Part shown: positions 17,880 through 26,801 of the stretch, one piece after another
Layout: every line of letters begins with the position of its first letter
Position numbering within the stretch: position 1 is the first letter of the stretch
Assembly: GCA_028714855.1 (NCBI GenBank)
Contig: JAQTLP010000001.1
Span: forward strand, 1-64,000
DNA length: 64,000 bases
Source of the DNA: Phycisphaerae bacterium
Lineage (GTDB): Bacteria > Planctomycetota > Phycisphaerae > Sedimentisphaerales > Anaerobacaceae
Direction of reading: 5' to 3'
The notes under the pieces: model-generated
What the model was told of the DNA's origin: nothing
Database searches by the model: none
The model's input: only the letters and a program-made list of their open reading frames with translations
Position numbers and translations under genes: made by a program

Positions 17880-19961
17880 TTACTTTGTGGGAGGGAAAGG
17901 TGCTTTGGAAATTTGCAGTCTTAGCCGGCATCTCAGACACCGCTTCGCTTCTTCCATAGCGGTTTCTTTATCAAAACCACATTCTACCTGACAAAAGTCA
18001 TTTATTCTTTTGTCAGCGGCGAGGGCAGTCATTTTAGCTCTTGGCTTATCGGCAAAACCTTCGTCCCTTCCCAGTTTGGGATTTTCCGGCTCGTCGGGTG
18101 CGTACTTCTGGTCGATTTGGCCTTTGCCTCCGAGGTATTTGTCTATGGAAATCGCTGCTTTTCTGCCGGCTTGAATCGCTTCAATTACAGAGGCAGGCCC
18201 GCTTGCCATATCGCCTCCTGAAAAGACACCTTTTCTCGAACAGGCGAGAGTCTCTTCGTCTGCGAGGGTATATCCCCACTTGTTCGCGCCGAGATTGAAT
18301 TTCTCCGGCACAGCGGGTTTTTGGCCGATAGCTGTTATTATCCTGTCGAGTTCGATTGTGAAATTACTGTTCTCGATGGGGACAGGTTTTCTTCTTCCAC
18401 TGGCGTCAGGCTCGCCCAGCTTCATTTTGATGCATTCTAATTTTAATTTGTTCTTTTCAGGCAGCACCCTTTGAGGCGCCACAAGAAAATCGATGTTTAC
18501 GCCTTCGCTTATCGCATCTTCGACCTCTTCGTGGGCCGCTGGCATTTCCTGGCGGGTCCGCCGATAGAGGATGGTAACTTTTTCCGCGCCAGCCCTGAGG
18601 GCGGTCCTGGCTGCATCAATGGCGGCGTTGCCTCCGCCGACGACAGCCACTTTGCCGGCGATGTCAACCTTGCCCCCTGCATTTACATCCCTTAAGAAGG
18701 ACACGCTGTCCAGCACCCGCGGGTCATCTTCTCCGGGAATCCCCATTTTCATATCCTGATGGGCACCAATAGCCAGGAAAACGGCATCGAAACCCTGCTC
18801 GAACAGGTGGTCGAGCGATTCTACTTTCGTATTTGTTTTTATTTCTACGCCGATATTCTCAATATATTTGATTTCCTGATTCAGGACTTTTTCCGGCAGA
18901 CGATATCTTGGGATTCCAGTCCTGAGCATTCCGCCCGGCTCGGGGAGGGATTCAAAAACAGTCACCGAGTGTCCCTGTTTTCGCAGGAACCACGCAGCGG
19001 TCAATCCGGCGGGGCCGGAACCTACGATGGCGACTTTTTTGCCCGTTTGCGGCGCGATTGTGACTTTCTTCTGCCAGGCGTTCGAATCCTGCTCGGCAAC
19101 GAATCTTTTCAGCGCCCTTATGGCCACCGGCTCATTTACATCGCACCTGCGGCAGGCGTCTTCGCATGGGTGGGTACATACGCAGCCCAATACGTACGGG
19201 AACGGGGCTTTTTCTCTTATGACCTCCACGGCATCCTGAAACCTGCCTTCGGCGATAAATCTTACATATCGCGGAATATCCACGTGCGCTGGGCAGGCGT
19301 CTTTGCAAGGGAGAAGCTTTTTCTCGCGTTCCTGTTCTTCGAAGGTTTCTTTGTCGGCCAGCGCGCCTGTGGGACATACTTCGATGCAGGCGCCGCAGAA
19401 TTTGCAATCGGCGTCCCTGATAGATGAATCGCTGCCCGTTCCGACAATCGTATTTATGCCGCGGTTTACGAATCCAATCGCGCCGACACCCCTGATTTCC
19501 TGACAGATTTTGATGCAGCGTCCGCACAGGATACATTTATTCATGTCCCTGACAAATAAAGGCTCGTCCGAGACCACGGGGAGGTTTCTCGAATGAGGGA
19601 CATATCCGCGGAGCACTTCTTTTACTCCTATCCATTCGACGACCTTTTTCAGCTGAGAGGGTTTTTCTACGTCCGCTCCAATCTCGCTGAGCATCAGCCA
19701 GACGATATTTGTCCTGAACTCCTGAATCTGCTCGGAGTCGGTATGCACGACCATTCCATCTTTGACCTGCGTGGCACAGGCGATAGGAAAACCGGGGACA
19801 CCATCAATTTTTACGATGCACAGGCGGCAGGAACCTATTGGGGGAATGTCGGGATGATAACATAAATTGGGTATATAAATGCCGGCATCCAGCGCCGCTT
19901 CGAGCACTGTTTTTCCGGCTTGCGTTTCTATCTTTCTGCCATTGATATTTAATTTAATCAT
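17880..19961 (-). CDS. 2Fe-2S ferredoxin-GltD-like flavoprotein fusion (StnC-like)
   Basis: A 693-residue cytoplasmic iron-sulfur flavoprotein. Order: plant-type 2Fe-2S domain (cysteines in NLCYHPDIPP, GSCRLC and FPIACATQ); two 4Fe-4S sites (CILCGRCIKIC and CKFCGACIEVCP, about residues 135-200); a GltD-type Fe-S domain (CKDACPAHVDIP, CTHPCEDACRRC); FAD site VGSGPAGLTAAW; NAD(P)H site VGGGNAAIDAA; and a late C-x-C pair (EEAKRCLRCRLR). This order matches the large subunit of Sporomusa-type bifurcating transhydrogenase (StnC), with NfnB-like flavin chemistry. Its start overlaps the stop of the NuoF-like gene. A simpler ferredoxin-NADPH oxidoreductase role is possible. Confidence 0.78.
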   Translation of the reverse strand: MIKLNINGRKIETQAGKTVLEAALDAGIYIPNLCYHPDIPPIGSCRLCIVKIDGVPGFPIACATQVKDGMVVHTDSEQIQEFRTNIVWLMLSEIGADVEKPSQLKKVVEWIGVKEVLRGYVPHSRNLPVVSDEPLFVRDMNKCILCGRCIKICQEIRGVGAIGFVNRGINTIVGTGSDSSIRDADCKFCGACIEVCPTGALADKETFEEQEREKKLLPCKDACPAHVDIPRYVRFIAEGRFQDAVEVIREKAPFPYVLGCVCTHPCEDACRRCDVNEPVAIRALKRFVAEQDSNAWQKKVTIAPQTGKKVAIVGSGPAGLTAAWFLRKQGHSVTVFESLPEPGGMLRTGIPRYRLPEKVLNQEIKYIENIGVEIKTNTKVESLDHLFEQGFDAVFLAIGAHQDMKMGIPGEDDPRVLDSVSFLRDVNAGGKVDIAGKVAVVGGGNAAIDAARTALRAGAEKVTILYRRTRQEMPAAHEEVEDAISEGVNIDFLVAPQRVLPEKNKLKLECIKMKLGEPDASGRRKPVPIENSNFTIELDRIITAIGQKPAVPEKFNLGANKWGYTLADEETLACSRKGVFSGGDMASGPASVIEAIQAGRKAAISIDKYLGGKGQIDQKYAPDEPENPKLGRDEGFADKPRAKMTALAADKRINDFCQVECGFDKETAMEEAKRCLRCRLRLQISKAPFPPTK

Positions 19962-21712
19962 TGTATGGCCATAAACTCGCAGGCATTAAAACAAGCCTTG
20001 CATTTTATACATTTGTCTTTGTCAATTACTGCGTATTCTTTCTTTCGCCACCGGATTGCATCAACGGGACAGGCCTTGTAGCATTGCCCGCATTTAACAC
20101 ACTTGCTTTCAATGACCTCGTATTTCAAAAGTTCCGAACACGCGTGGGATGGACAAATCCTGTCTTTCACATGTGCTTCGTACTCATCCCTGAAGTATTT
20201 CAGGGTCGTCAGTACCGGATTGGGGGCAGTATTGCCAAGCCCGCAGAGCGCAGTACTTTTTATAGTTCCGCTCATTTCCTGCAGGAACTTAATGTGCTCC
20301 TCGCGGCCTTTGCCTTCGGTGATAGCATCAATGACTTCGAGCATTCTTTTTAATCCCACCCTGCAGGGGACGCATTTTCCGCAGGATTCGGCCACCGTGA
20401 AATTTATAAAAAATTTCGCCATATCAACCATACAGGCGCGCTCATCCATCACAATCATTCCGCCCGAACCCATAATTGCGCCGGTCTGCGTAATGGATTC
20501 GTAATCGATAGGCGTATCCAAAAGACTTTCGGGCAGACACCCGCCCGAAGGTCCGCCTATCTGGACGGCTTTTAATCCGAGCCTCTTACTTACCATTCCG
20601 CCGCCCGGGCCGAATATAAGCTCTCGTATAGTTGTCCCCATCGGAACCTCCACCAGACCAGTATTTTTTACCTTTCCCGCCAGGGCGAAAACCTTGGTGC
20701 CTTTGCTCTTTTCTGTTCCGATAGCGGCAAACCACCCGGCCCCTTTTGTAACTAGATGCCTGATGGCAGCCAAAGTTTCCACGTTATTGATGACCGTCGG
20801 CTTATCCCATAGTCCTTTTTCTACAGGGAAAGGCGGCCTGGGCCTCGGCATTCCACGATTGCCTTCTATAGAGGCAATAAGGGCGGTTTCCTCGCCGCAT
20901 ACAAATGCACCGGCTCCTTCTTTTATACGAATGTCGAAAGAAAAGGTGCTGCCGAGAACGGATTTGCCTAAAAGCGATTTTTCTTTGGCCTGCGAGATGG
21001 CCTTGTTTATTCTTTGCACCGCCAGCGGATATTCCGCCCGGCAGTAAACGTATCCGTGGCTTGCGCCTATGGCGTAACCGGCGATAATCATTCCCTCAAT
21101 TACGGAATGCGGGTCTCCTTCCAATACGCTGCGGTCCATAAAAGCGCCGGGGTCGCCTTCGTCGGCGTTGCAGATTACATATTTTTCATTACTCTTGACG
21201 GCCCTGCACAATTCCCACTTCCGCCCTGTAGGAAAGCCTGCCCCGCCCCTGCCCCGCAGGCCGGATTTTTTAATCTCTTCAATAACTTTTTCCGGGGCCA
21301 TGCCAAGCACTTTTTTCAGCGCGCTGTAGCCGCCGTGCGATAAATAGTCATCGATATTCTCGGGGTCAATCTCGCCGCAATTCGAAAGAACGATTCGCAT
21401 CTGGCCGGCGAAGAACTGCTCGTAATCTTTTCCAGCAAGCAGTTTTTTTACCGGTTCGCCTGAAACGAGGTGCTTTTCAACGAGTTCGGGCACATCGGAG
21501 GGCTTGATATATTCATAAGTGACCCTGCCGAGCTCCGGCGTGATAATATCCACCAATACGTCTCTAAACAGGCCCCTGTCGCCGGTCCTTACAATCTCGC
21601 ACTTGTCGGTTAATTTGTGCCGCTTCAGCTCGCTTTTAAAAATGCTTTCCACCTTTTCAGCGCCGGCTGAAAGCCCACTCGTACCCATACATATAAGTAT
21701 TTTGGTTTTCAT
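19958..21712 (-). CDS. NuoF-like NADH-binding flavoprotein (HydB/StnB-like)
   Basis: A 584-residue subunit. An N-terminal thioredoxin-like 2Fe-2S domain (ILICMGTSGLSAGA) is joined to a NuoF core with the FMN loop GRGGAGFPTGRKWE, NADEGDPGAFMDR and the 4Fe-4S motif ESCGKCVPCR. Two C-terminal 4Fe-4S clusters follow (CVKCGQCYKACP and CIKCKACFNAC). This is the soluble type seen in HydB, HndC and StnB rather than respiratory complex I, which lacks the added ferredoxin tail. It would bind FMN and oxidise or reduce NAD(H). It abuts the NuoE-like gene with no spacer and overlaps the next by 4 bases. Confidence 0.86.
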   Translation of the reverse strand: MKTKILICMGTSGLSAGAEKVESIFKSELKRHKLTDKCEIVRTGDRGLFRDVLVDIITPELGRVTYEYIKPSDVPELVEKHLVSGEPVKKLLAGKDYEQFFAGQMRIVLSNCGEIDPENIDDYLSHGGYSALKKVLGMAPEKVIEEIKKSGLRGRGGAGFPTGRKWELCRAVKSNEKYVICNADEGDPGAFMDRSVLEGDPHSVIEGMIIAGYAIGASHGYVYCRAEYPLAVQRINKAISQAKEKSLLGKSVLGSTFSFDIRIKEGAGAFVCGEETALIASIEGNRGMPRPRPPFPVEKGLWDKPTVINNVETLAAIRHLVTKGAGWFAAIGTEKSKGTKVFALAGKVKNTGLVEVPMGTTIRELIFGPGGGMVSKRLGLKAVQIGGPSGGCLPESLLDTPIDYESITQTGAIMGSGGMIVMDERACMVDMAKFFINFTVAESCGKCVPCRVGLKRMLEVIDAITEGKGREEHIKFLQEMSGTIKSTALCGLGNTAPNPVLTTLKYFRDEYEAHVKDRICPSHACSELLKYEVIESKCVKCGQCYKACPVDAIRWRKKEYAVIDKDKCIKCKACFNACEFMAIQ

Positions 21713-22186
21713 TTATTTAGCTTTGCCTGACCTGTAGTTATCCAGAAGCTCATCTATCTTTTGAATCGTGCACCTTCCGTGGAAGTCGCCGTCGATTACA
21801 ATGACTGGCGCCATGCCGCAGCATCCGAGGCAGGCGACTCTTTCCAGAGAAAACATATTGTCCGGCGTGATTCCGTCCACGTCTATTCCCAATTTATCCG
21901 ACAGGTGGTCGAGGATAGCCTTGCCGCCCATAACGTGGCAGGCGGTGCCCTGACAAGCCTTGATTGTGTGTTTGCCCCGCGGAGCGAGATAGAACTGGGT
22001 GTAAAATGTCAATATTCCGTAAATCTTTACGGGATAAATAGACAGCTCTTTTGATATTAATTCTATGGATTCAGCGGGAACATATCCGTAAACGGCCTGT
22101 ATATCCTGCAGCAGCGGGATTAACGCGCCTTTTTCACTGCGATAGCGCTCGATTATTTTTTTTGTCTCAGCAAGGTCAACTTTCAT
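21713..22186 (-). CDS. NuoE-like 2Fe-2S subunit (HydC/StnA-like)
   Basis: A 157-residue thioredoxin-fold 2Fe-2S protein, first gene of the three-gene operon. The cluster cysteines are in CQGTACHVMG and CLGCCGMAPV, with the usual NuoE sequence YGILTFYTQFYLAPRGK before them. It transfers electrons to or from the NuoF-like partner. AAGGA lies 8 bases before the ATG. No clear promoter was found in the ~80 bases upstream. Confidence 0.88.
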   Translation of the reverse strand: MKVDLAETKKIIERYRSEKGALIPLLQDIQAVYGYVPAESIELISKELSIYPVKIYGILTFYTQFYLAPRGKHTIKACQGTACHVMGGKAILDHLSDKLGIDVDGITPDNMFSLERVACLGCCGMAPVIVIDGDFHGRCTIQKIDELLDNYRSGKAK

Positions 22187-22263
22187 TCACGTTTCCTTCG
22201 GTTCGGCGACATATAACGCTACGATTCAGCGGTTAAGATGTTTACCGAAAGCTGTTTTTCTAC

Positions 22264-22437
22264 ATGATTTTGCGCGGTACTGTCAGATGTTTTCCGCACA
22301 AGACCAATAAAAGCGTGGATTATCCGCAAGAAGAGACAGTTTGTCAAGGCATGGTGTGTGAAGACCTGCCGCAGATAGTAAAGAGAATAAACCCGATTGG
22401 AAACGTTGATGAGGATTTGGCGGCGATGTTAAAATGA
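22264..22437 (+). CDS. possible small ORF, 57 residues
   Basis: An ATG at 22264 opens a 57-codon frame ending DEDLAAMLK. There is no clear ribosome binding site and no recognised family. It may be a remnant of the 3' end of a lost gene, or chance. Included only because it is the longest open frame leading into the tandem repeat. Confidence 0.15.
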   Translation: MILRGTVRCFPHKTNKSVDYPQEETVCQGMVCEDLPQIVKRINPIGNVDEDLAAMLK

Positions 22438-22487
22438 TTAAAATGGGTGGTTTGGGCAAGGTAAAAATTGCTGTAAATTGGTAAAAA

Positions 22488-22550
22488 TGTACAGAAAAGT
22501 GCTACAAATGTACGGAAAAGCGCTGTGAATGTGCGCAAAAATGCTGCAAA
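22488..22550. repeat. 21-base tandem repeat, three degenerate copies
   Basis: TGTACAGAAAAGTGCTACAAA, TGTACGGAAAAGCGCTGTGAA and TGTGCGCAAAAATGCTGCAAA follow without gaps. The unit is seven codons long, so it reads as heptads on either strand, but all frames are short. Confidence 0.65.
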
Positions 22551-22781
22551 GTGAGACAAAAAGTAGATGGGTAGATGGGGTGATGAGTAGATGAGGAGAA
22601 GAGGAATTTTTGGGTGCAGGCCGCCTAAATTAACATGGATTTTTTGGCGGGGGTTTAGCGGGTGGAAGGTTTAAAAACTATAATTCTCTCGAACTAGGTT
22701 TTTCAAGTTAGCTCACCGAAAGCGTTCTGGCCCCCGATAGAAGACCAAGTAAGCAGCAATCGAGGACAGGCGATGGCACTT

Positions 22782-22812
22782 ACAATTGGCGATTAAGTCT
22801 TTCGCCAATTGT
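22782..22812. repeat. perfect 11-bp hairpin
   Basis: ACAATTGGCGA (22782-22792), a 9-base loop and TCGCCAATTGT (22802-22812) form a perfect stem. No T-run follows. A smaller CTCG/CGAG hairpin comes right after. Function unknown. Confidence 0.55.
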
Positions 22813-22927
22813 CTCGGAGTTTTCGAGGTTGGGGGCGCTTCGCGAGAAAGTTGAGAAGTAGAACAGTAGAGCAGTTGATTAGGGAAGGTTAGAAAGGTGT
22901 GAAGAGTGGGAAAGGTATTTAAGAGAA

Positions 22928-22947
22928 CCCCCAAATAAATTTGGGGG
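22928..22947. repeat. hairpin repeat, related to left-end elements
   Basis: CCCCCAAA, loop TAAA, TTTGGGGG is followed by GGCTAAA-like sequence. The TAAA loop and GGGGGCTAA edge match the elements at 133-253. Confidence 0.5.
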
Positions 22948-23203
22948 CTAAATATTTTTGAGATTGCTTCGCTGCGCTCGCAATGACAAAAGTTAATGGT
23001 TGAACATTGGGGGGTTTTGGCAGTATTATTTATGGCGAAGGAACGTGATTATAGTTTGCAAAAAATAAAAGGGTGAATACATCGGTACCGAAAGCAATTT
23101 ATCTCACAGGGTTTTTGAAGATGACGCATCGAGGCCGGAGGTTTTCTGGGCGTCTGGAGAGGGGCCTTATAAGAATACACGGAAGGCGCTTGCGAATATA
23201 GAT

Positions 23204-24274
23204 TTGACGCCGGCCAAAGGCAAACGAGTTCTATTAAAGCCAAACGCAGGGAGAAATGTCGAGGCGGGGAAAGGCATTACCGCACATCCAGAGGTAGTGG
23301 CGGCGGCGATAGACGCATTCAGGGAGGCAGGGGCCGAGGTTGCCATAGGTGAAAGCCCAATAACGGGCGTTAAGATGGCGGAGGCGTTCGAGAACTGCGG
23401 GATTAAAGCGATAGCAGAGGTGCGGAATTGCCCATTGATAGATATGGACGCCCGCAAGAGTGTACCCATTGGAATACCGGACGGGGTCACGATCAGAAAG
23501 CTGAAGCTGTGCAGGGAGGTCGCGGAGAACGAAATTATAGTTTCGATTCCGGTGATGAAGACGCACATGCATACGGGGGTGTCACTATCGGTGAAGAATA
23601 TGAAGGGGTGTTTGTGGAAGCGTTCGAAGGTGGACCTTCATATGCTGCCGCAGCTCGCGGGGCACAAGGAGAGGTCGCTGGATACGGCGATAGCGGATAT
23701 GTCATCGGTTTTGCGTCCGCATTTATCTATTATTGACGGGACAATCGGGATGGAAGGATTAGGGCCGAGCGCAGGGACGCCTAAGAAACTTGGTGTTGTT
23801 GTCGTCGGCGTAGATGCTTTCGCGGCGGATTCAATCGCGTGCGAACTGATGGGGATACATGCCAGCGAGATACCGCATTTGCGGATTGGGGCAGAGAGGG
23901 GTTACGGCGTAATCGATACGGACGCGATTCGAGTGTCGCCTGAGGGATGGGAAAAAGCCAAAAACCCGTTTGCGCGGGCACCGGACAAGCTGTCGGTCGC
24001 GTTTCCGGGGTTTACAATTTTGGACGTGCAATCGTGCAGCGCGTGTCAATCGACGTTATTGATGTTTTTGAATCGATACGGAAAAGAGCTGCGGGACAAG
24101 ATGCCGGGCGGGAAGGACATAGTTATCGCGATTGGCAAAGGCCACAAGCATCTGCCGGAGGGGACGCTGTGTGTCGGCAATTGTACAATTCGTCATAAAA
24201 GAAAAGGGCGATTCGTTCCGGGGTGTCCGCCGGTCGCAAGCGAGATACTGAGGGAGTATTTTCCCGAAAAGTGA
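23204..24274 (+). CDS. DUF362 domain protein, probable N-terminal frameshift
   Basis: A 356-residue frame from a TTG that carries most of a DUF362 domain (KRVLLKPNAG, GESPITGVKM, IPVMKTHMHTGVSLSVKNMKG) and a C-terminal cysteine-rich part (CSACQSTL, LCVGNC). The family is associated with iron-sulfur proteins of unknown function. Coding sense continues upstream in the same frame for 29 codons to 23117 (EDDASRPEVFWASGEGPY) without a start codon. Adding one base in the T5 run at 23112-23116 would join it to a GTG start at 23073. Either a real frameshift or a sequencing error is likely; the true protein is about 400 residues. Confidence 0.75.
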   Translation: MTPAKGKRVLLKPNAGRNVEAGKGITAHPEVVAAAIDAFREAGAEVAIGESPITGVKMAEAFENCGIKAIAEVRNCPLIDMDARKSVPIGIPDGVTIRKLKLCREVAENEIIVSIPVMKTHMHTGVSLSVKNMKGCLWKRSKVDLHMLPQLAGHKERSLDTAIADMSSVLRPHLSIIDGTIGMEGLGPSAGTPKKLGVVVVGVDAFAADSIACELMGIHASEIPHLRIGAERGYGVIDTDAIRVSPEGWEKAKNPFARAPDKLSVAFPGFTILDVQSCSACQSTLLMFLNRYGKELRDKMPGGKDIVIAIGKGHKHLPEGTLCVGNCTIRHKRKGRFVPGCPPVASEILREYFPEK

Positions 24275-24353
24275 AAACTCTGTTTTGGATTGACTCACAT
24301 CGTAAAGAATGCTATCGTTTGAAGCGGCATTTTTTAAGATTAGGGGAAAAGTA

Positions 24354-25559
24354 ATGGCTAAGAAGATTGGTAAAACAAAAGATGAAGCCGGCAGATGGTC
24401 TCTTGCGACGAGGGCGATTCACTCTGGAGAGCCGAGAAGGAAATACGCGGATTCGCTGATGACTCCGATTGTGCAGACCTCGACGTTTACGTTCAAGGAC
24501 AGCAAGCACATCGAGAACTTTACCAAGAAGGGGATGGAGCATTTCGAGTACGGCAGGTACGGCAATCCGACGGCGCAAATCGCCGAGAGGCGGCTGGCGG
24601 ACCTCGAAGGTGCGGAGGACTGTGTTGTCTTTACATCAGGGATGAGCGCGATAACCACGACCATTCTTACGCTGGTGAAGTCGGGTGACCACATTGTTAT
24701 TACCGACGACAGCTATAAAAAAACGCTGGAGTTTTGCAAGAGTTACCTGAAGCAGTTCGGCATCGGGTGCACGATTGTTCCGTTCGGGAAATATGATGTT
24801 CTCGAAAAAGCGATAAAGAAGAACACGAGGCTTATATTTTCAGAGTCGCCGACGAATCCTTATCTGAATATCTTCGACCTTGTGAAACTTAAAAAGATTG
24901 CGAGGAAGCATAATGTTCTGACGCTTATAGACAGCACATTTGCCACGCCTTTTAATCAAAGGCCTTTGGAATTCGGGATAGACCTTGTTCTGCAGAGCGC
25001 GACGAAGTATCTGGCGGGGCATAACGACATTCTGGCAGGAGCGGTGCTCGGAAAGGAAAAATTAGTCGAGAGGATACGCGACCTGCACAAGTCTATGGGC
25101 GGTTTGATAGACCCGCACTGCTGTTATCTTCTTTTGCGGGGGCTTAAGACGTTTCCGCTGCGGGTGGAAAGGCAAAACGCGACGGCATTGAAAATCGCGG
25201 AGTTTCTCGAAGGCCATCCGCGTGTGAAAAAAGTTTATTATCCTTTTTTGAAAAGCCATCGTCATTATAAGGTAGCGGTCGAGCAGATGACCGGCGGCGG
25301 CGGAGTTGTTACTTTCGAGATAAAGGGGACCATCGGCGACGCAAAGCGATTTTTGGACGCATTGAAACTGTGCTATATCGGGCCGAGCTTAGGCGGGGTT
25401 GAGACGCTGATAACTCATCCGGCACTGGTGAGCTATTACGATTATTCGCGGAAGCAGCGGTATAAGCTGGGCATAACCGATACCCTTTTCCGGCTTGCGG
25501 TCGGAATCGAAAATGTCGATGATTTGATAGGCGATTTGGCACAGGCATTGAGAAAATAA
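24354..25559 (+). CDS. Trans-sulfuration PLP enzyme (cystathionine gamma-synthase/lyase family)
   Basis: A 401-residue Cys/Met metabolism enzyme. The PLP lysine is in QSATKYLAGHNDI. The tyrosine/arginine pair in FEYGRYGNPT and the SGMSAI and SESPTNP segments are typical of MetB, MetC and MGL enzymes. Family members make or break cystathionine or eliminate the gamma substituent of sulfur amino acids; sequence alone does not separate these. It fits methionine synthesis given asd elsewhere in the window. ATG at 24354 follows AGGGGA with good spacing and is preferred to an upstream in-frame start. Confidence 0.9.
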   Translation: MAKKIGKTKDEAGRWSLATRAIHSGEPRRKYADSLMTPIVQTSTFTFKDSKHIENFTKKGMEHFEYGRYGNPTAQIAERRLADLEGAEDCVVFTSGMSAITTTILTLVKSGDHIVITDDSYKKTLEFCKSYLKQFGIGCTIVPFGKYDVLEKAIKKNTRLIFSESPTNPYLNIFDLVKLKKIARKHNVLTLIDSTFATPFNQRPLEFGIDLVLQSATKYLAGHNDILAGAVLGKEKLVERIRDLHKSMGGLIDPHCCYLLLRGLKTFPLRVERQNATALKIAEFLEGHPRVKKVYYPFLKSHRHYKVAVEQMTGGGGVVTFEIKGTIGDAKRFLDALKLCYIGPSLGGVETLITHPALVSYYDYSRKQRYKLGITDTLFRLAVGIENVDDLIGDLAQALRK

Positions 25560-25608
25560 CGGTCGCCGGATTTTAGCACTTCGGTTTTTGGGGAACGTAG
25601 TAGTTAAT

Positions 25609-26628
25609 ATGAAGGAATTTATCGTATCCATATTGACTGATTTCTGGGGGACGATAACGGAGATGTCGCCTTATCTATTGTTCGGCTTTCTCGCGGCGGG
25701 GATTTTGTCTATGCTGGTGTCGCAGAAGCTGGTGGAGAGGCACTTAGGCGGGAGAGGGATTTGGCCTGTTTTGAAGGCGTCGCTGTTCGGGGTGCCGCTG
25801 CCATTGTGCTCGTGCGGGGTGATTCCGGTTTCGATGTCACTGCACAAGCACGGGGCGGGCAAAGGTTCGACCATCGCGTTTTTAATATCGACGCCACAGA
25901 CGGGCGTTGACAGTATCTTTGTTACATTCAGTCTGCTCGGGCCGGTCTTCGCGATTTTCAGGCCTGTCGCGGCTTTTGTGTCGGGCATCGTCGGCGGCGT
26001 TTTTGTGGATTTATTCAATCCGGCGCCAAAGGGAGGCGAGCCGGCGCCTCCAAAATGCACGGACGAATGTTGCGGCGGGGCCGAGAACAGGAAAATCGCC
26101 AGAGGATTAAAGTTTGCTTTTGTTACTTTGCCGAGGGACATCGGCGGGGCAATGCTTATTGGCCTTGTTATCGCGGCTTTTATCTCGGTTCTTGTGCCGG
26201 AGGATTTCTTCGCCGAGAAGCTGGGGACAGGGATATTCGCGATGCTGATTATGATGGCTTTGGGGACACCTATGTATGTTTGTGCGACTGCATCGGTGCC
26301 GATAGCGGCGGCGCTGATAATGAAGGGGCTGACGCCAGGAGCGGCGCTGGTATTTCTAATGACGGGACCTGCCACCAACGCGGCATCTTTCGCGACCATA
26401 TGGAAAGTTTTGGGCAGGACAACGGCAATCATCTATCTGGTTACAATCGCGGGCTGTTCTCTGCTAAGCGGCATTGCGCTCGATTATATTGTCGGCGGCA
26501 TTAAATCAGAAGTTGTCGGCCACTACCACGGCTGGATGCTTCCGGCGGCGGTTAAAAATATATCAGCGGTGGTCCTCCTGGCTATCCTGATATTTGCTCT
26601 ATTGACCCCAAAAAAGAAGGCCGAATAG
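25609..26628 (+). CDS. SO_0444-type metal efflux permease (UPF0718/ArsP group)
   Basis: Membrane protein of about 339 residues with two groups of four to five membrane segments around a cytoplasmic loop. The loop carries a metal-binding-type cluster, CTDECCGG. The first half has the conserved PLPLCSCGVIPVS and STPQTGVDS, the second MALGTPMYVCATASVP and TGPATNAASF; these paired repeats define the family. Members export copper, zinc or organoarsenicals. ATG at 25609 is used though its ribosome binding site is weak. It follows the PLP enzyme by about 50 bases. Confidence 0.88.
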   Translation: MKEFIVSILTDFWGTITEMSPYLLFGFLAAGILSMLVSQKLVERHLGGRGIWPVLKASLFGVPLPLCSCGVIPVSMSLHKHGAGKGSTIAFLISTPQTGVDSIFVTFSLLGPVFAIFRPVAAFVSGIVGGVFVDLFNPAPKGGEPAPPKCTDECCGGAENRKIARGLKFAFVTLPRDIGGAMLIGLVIAAFISVLVPEDFFAEKLGTGIFAMLIMMALGTPMYVCATASVPIAAALIMKGLTPGAALVFLMTGPATNAASFATIWKVLGRTTAIIYLVTIAGCSLLSGIALDYIVGGIKSEVVGHYHGWMLPAAVKNISAVVLLAILIFALLTPKKKAE

Positions 26629-26662
26629 GGGTTTTTGGGAAGCCGGCCTGCTTTTCAAACCA

Positions 26663-26691
26663 TTGCAGTGAAATCAGATTTAGGTTATAAT
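26663..26691 (+). promoter_or_regulatory. promoter for the sigma factor gene
   Basis: TTGCAG, a 17-base spacer and TATAAT (26686-26691) lie 110 bases before the gene. It looks like a housekeeping promoter rather than an ECF-type one. Confidence 0.6.
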
Positions 26692-26765
26692 GCCTTTTTT
26701 GGGCGGAAGCAGCCCGAAAATAGCGAAAAAAAGCAGAATTTACGGAACATAAGGGCTATTTTGCG

Positions 26766-26779
26766 CATCTTATAAGATG
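26766..26779. promoter_or_regulatory. perfect 14-bp palindrome, possible operator
   Basis: CATCTTATAAGATG is its own reverse complement and sits in the predicted leader, 22 bases before the sigma factor start. A dimeric repressor site or small RNA hairpin are both possible. Confidence 0.4.
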
Positions 26780-26801
26780 GCAGAGAGGCCCTGGGAGCAG
26801 T

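Larger units (their letters stand above)
22187..23072. other. gene-poor, repeat- and hairpin-rich block
   Basis: No supported gene. It contains a 57-codon open frame (listed), a 21-base tandem repeat, 'gtagatggg' micro-repeats around 22563-22600, a strong hairpin at 22782-22812, a C-rich/G-rich hairpin at 22928-22947 and a near-palindromic phrase (TTGCTTCGCTGCGCTCGCAA, 22964-22983). Base composition drifts to purine-rich. Confidence 0.6.

Noticed and set aside
22344-22559. 71-codon minus-strand frame with heptad-like Phe repeats
   Set aside because: The heptads come from the 21-base tandem repeat; no start signal or family supports translation.
22680-22860. integron attC site or attachment site
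   Set aside because: The foldback at 22782-22812 lacks the paired core sites (GTTRRRY/RYYYAAC), and no integrase gene is present.
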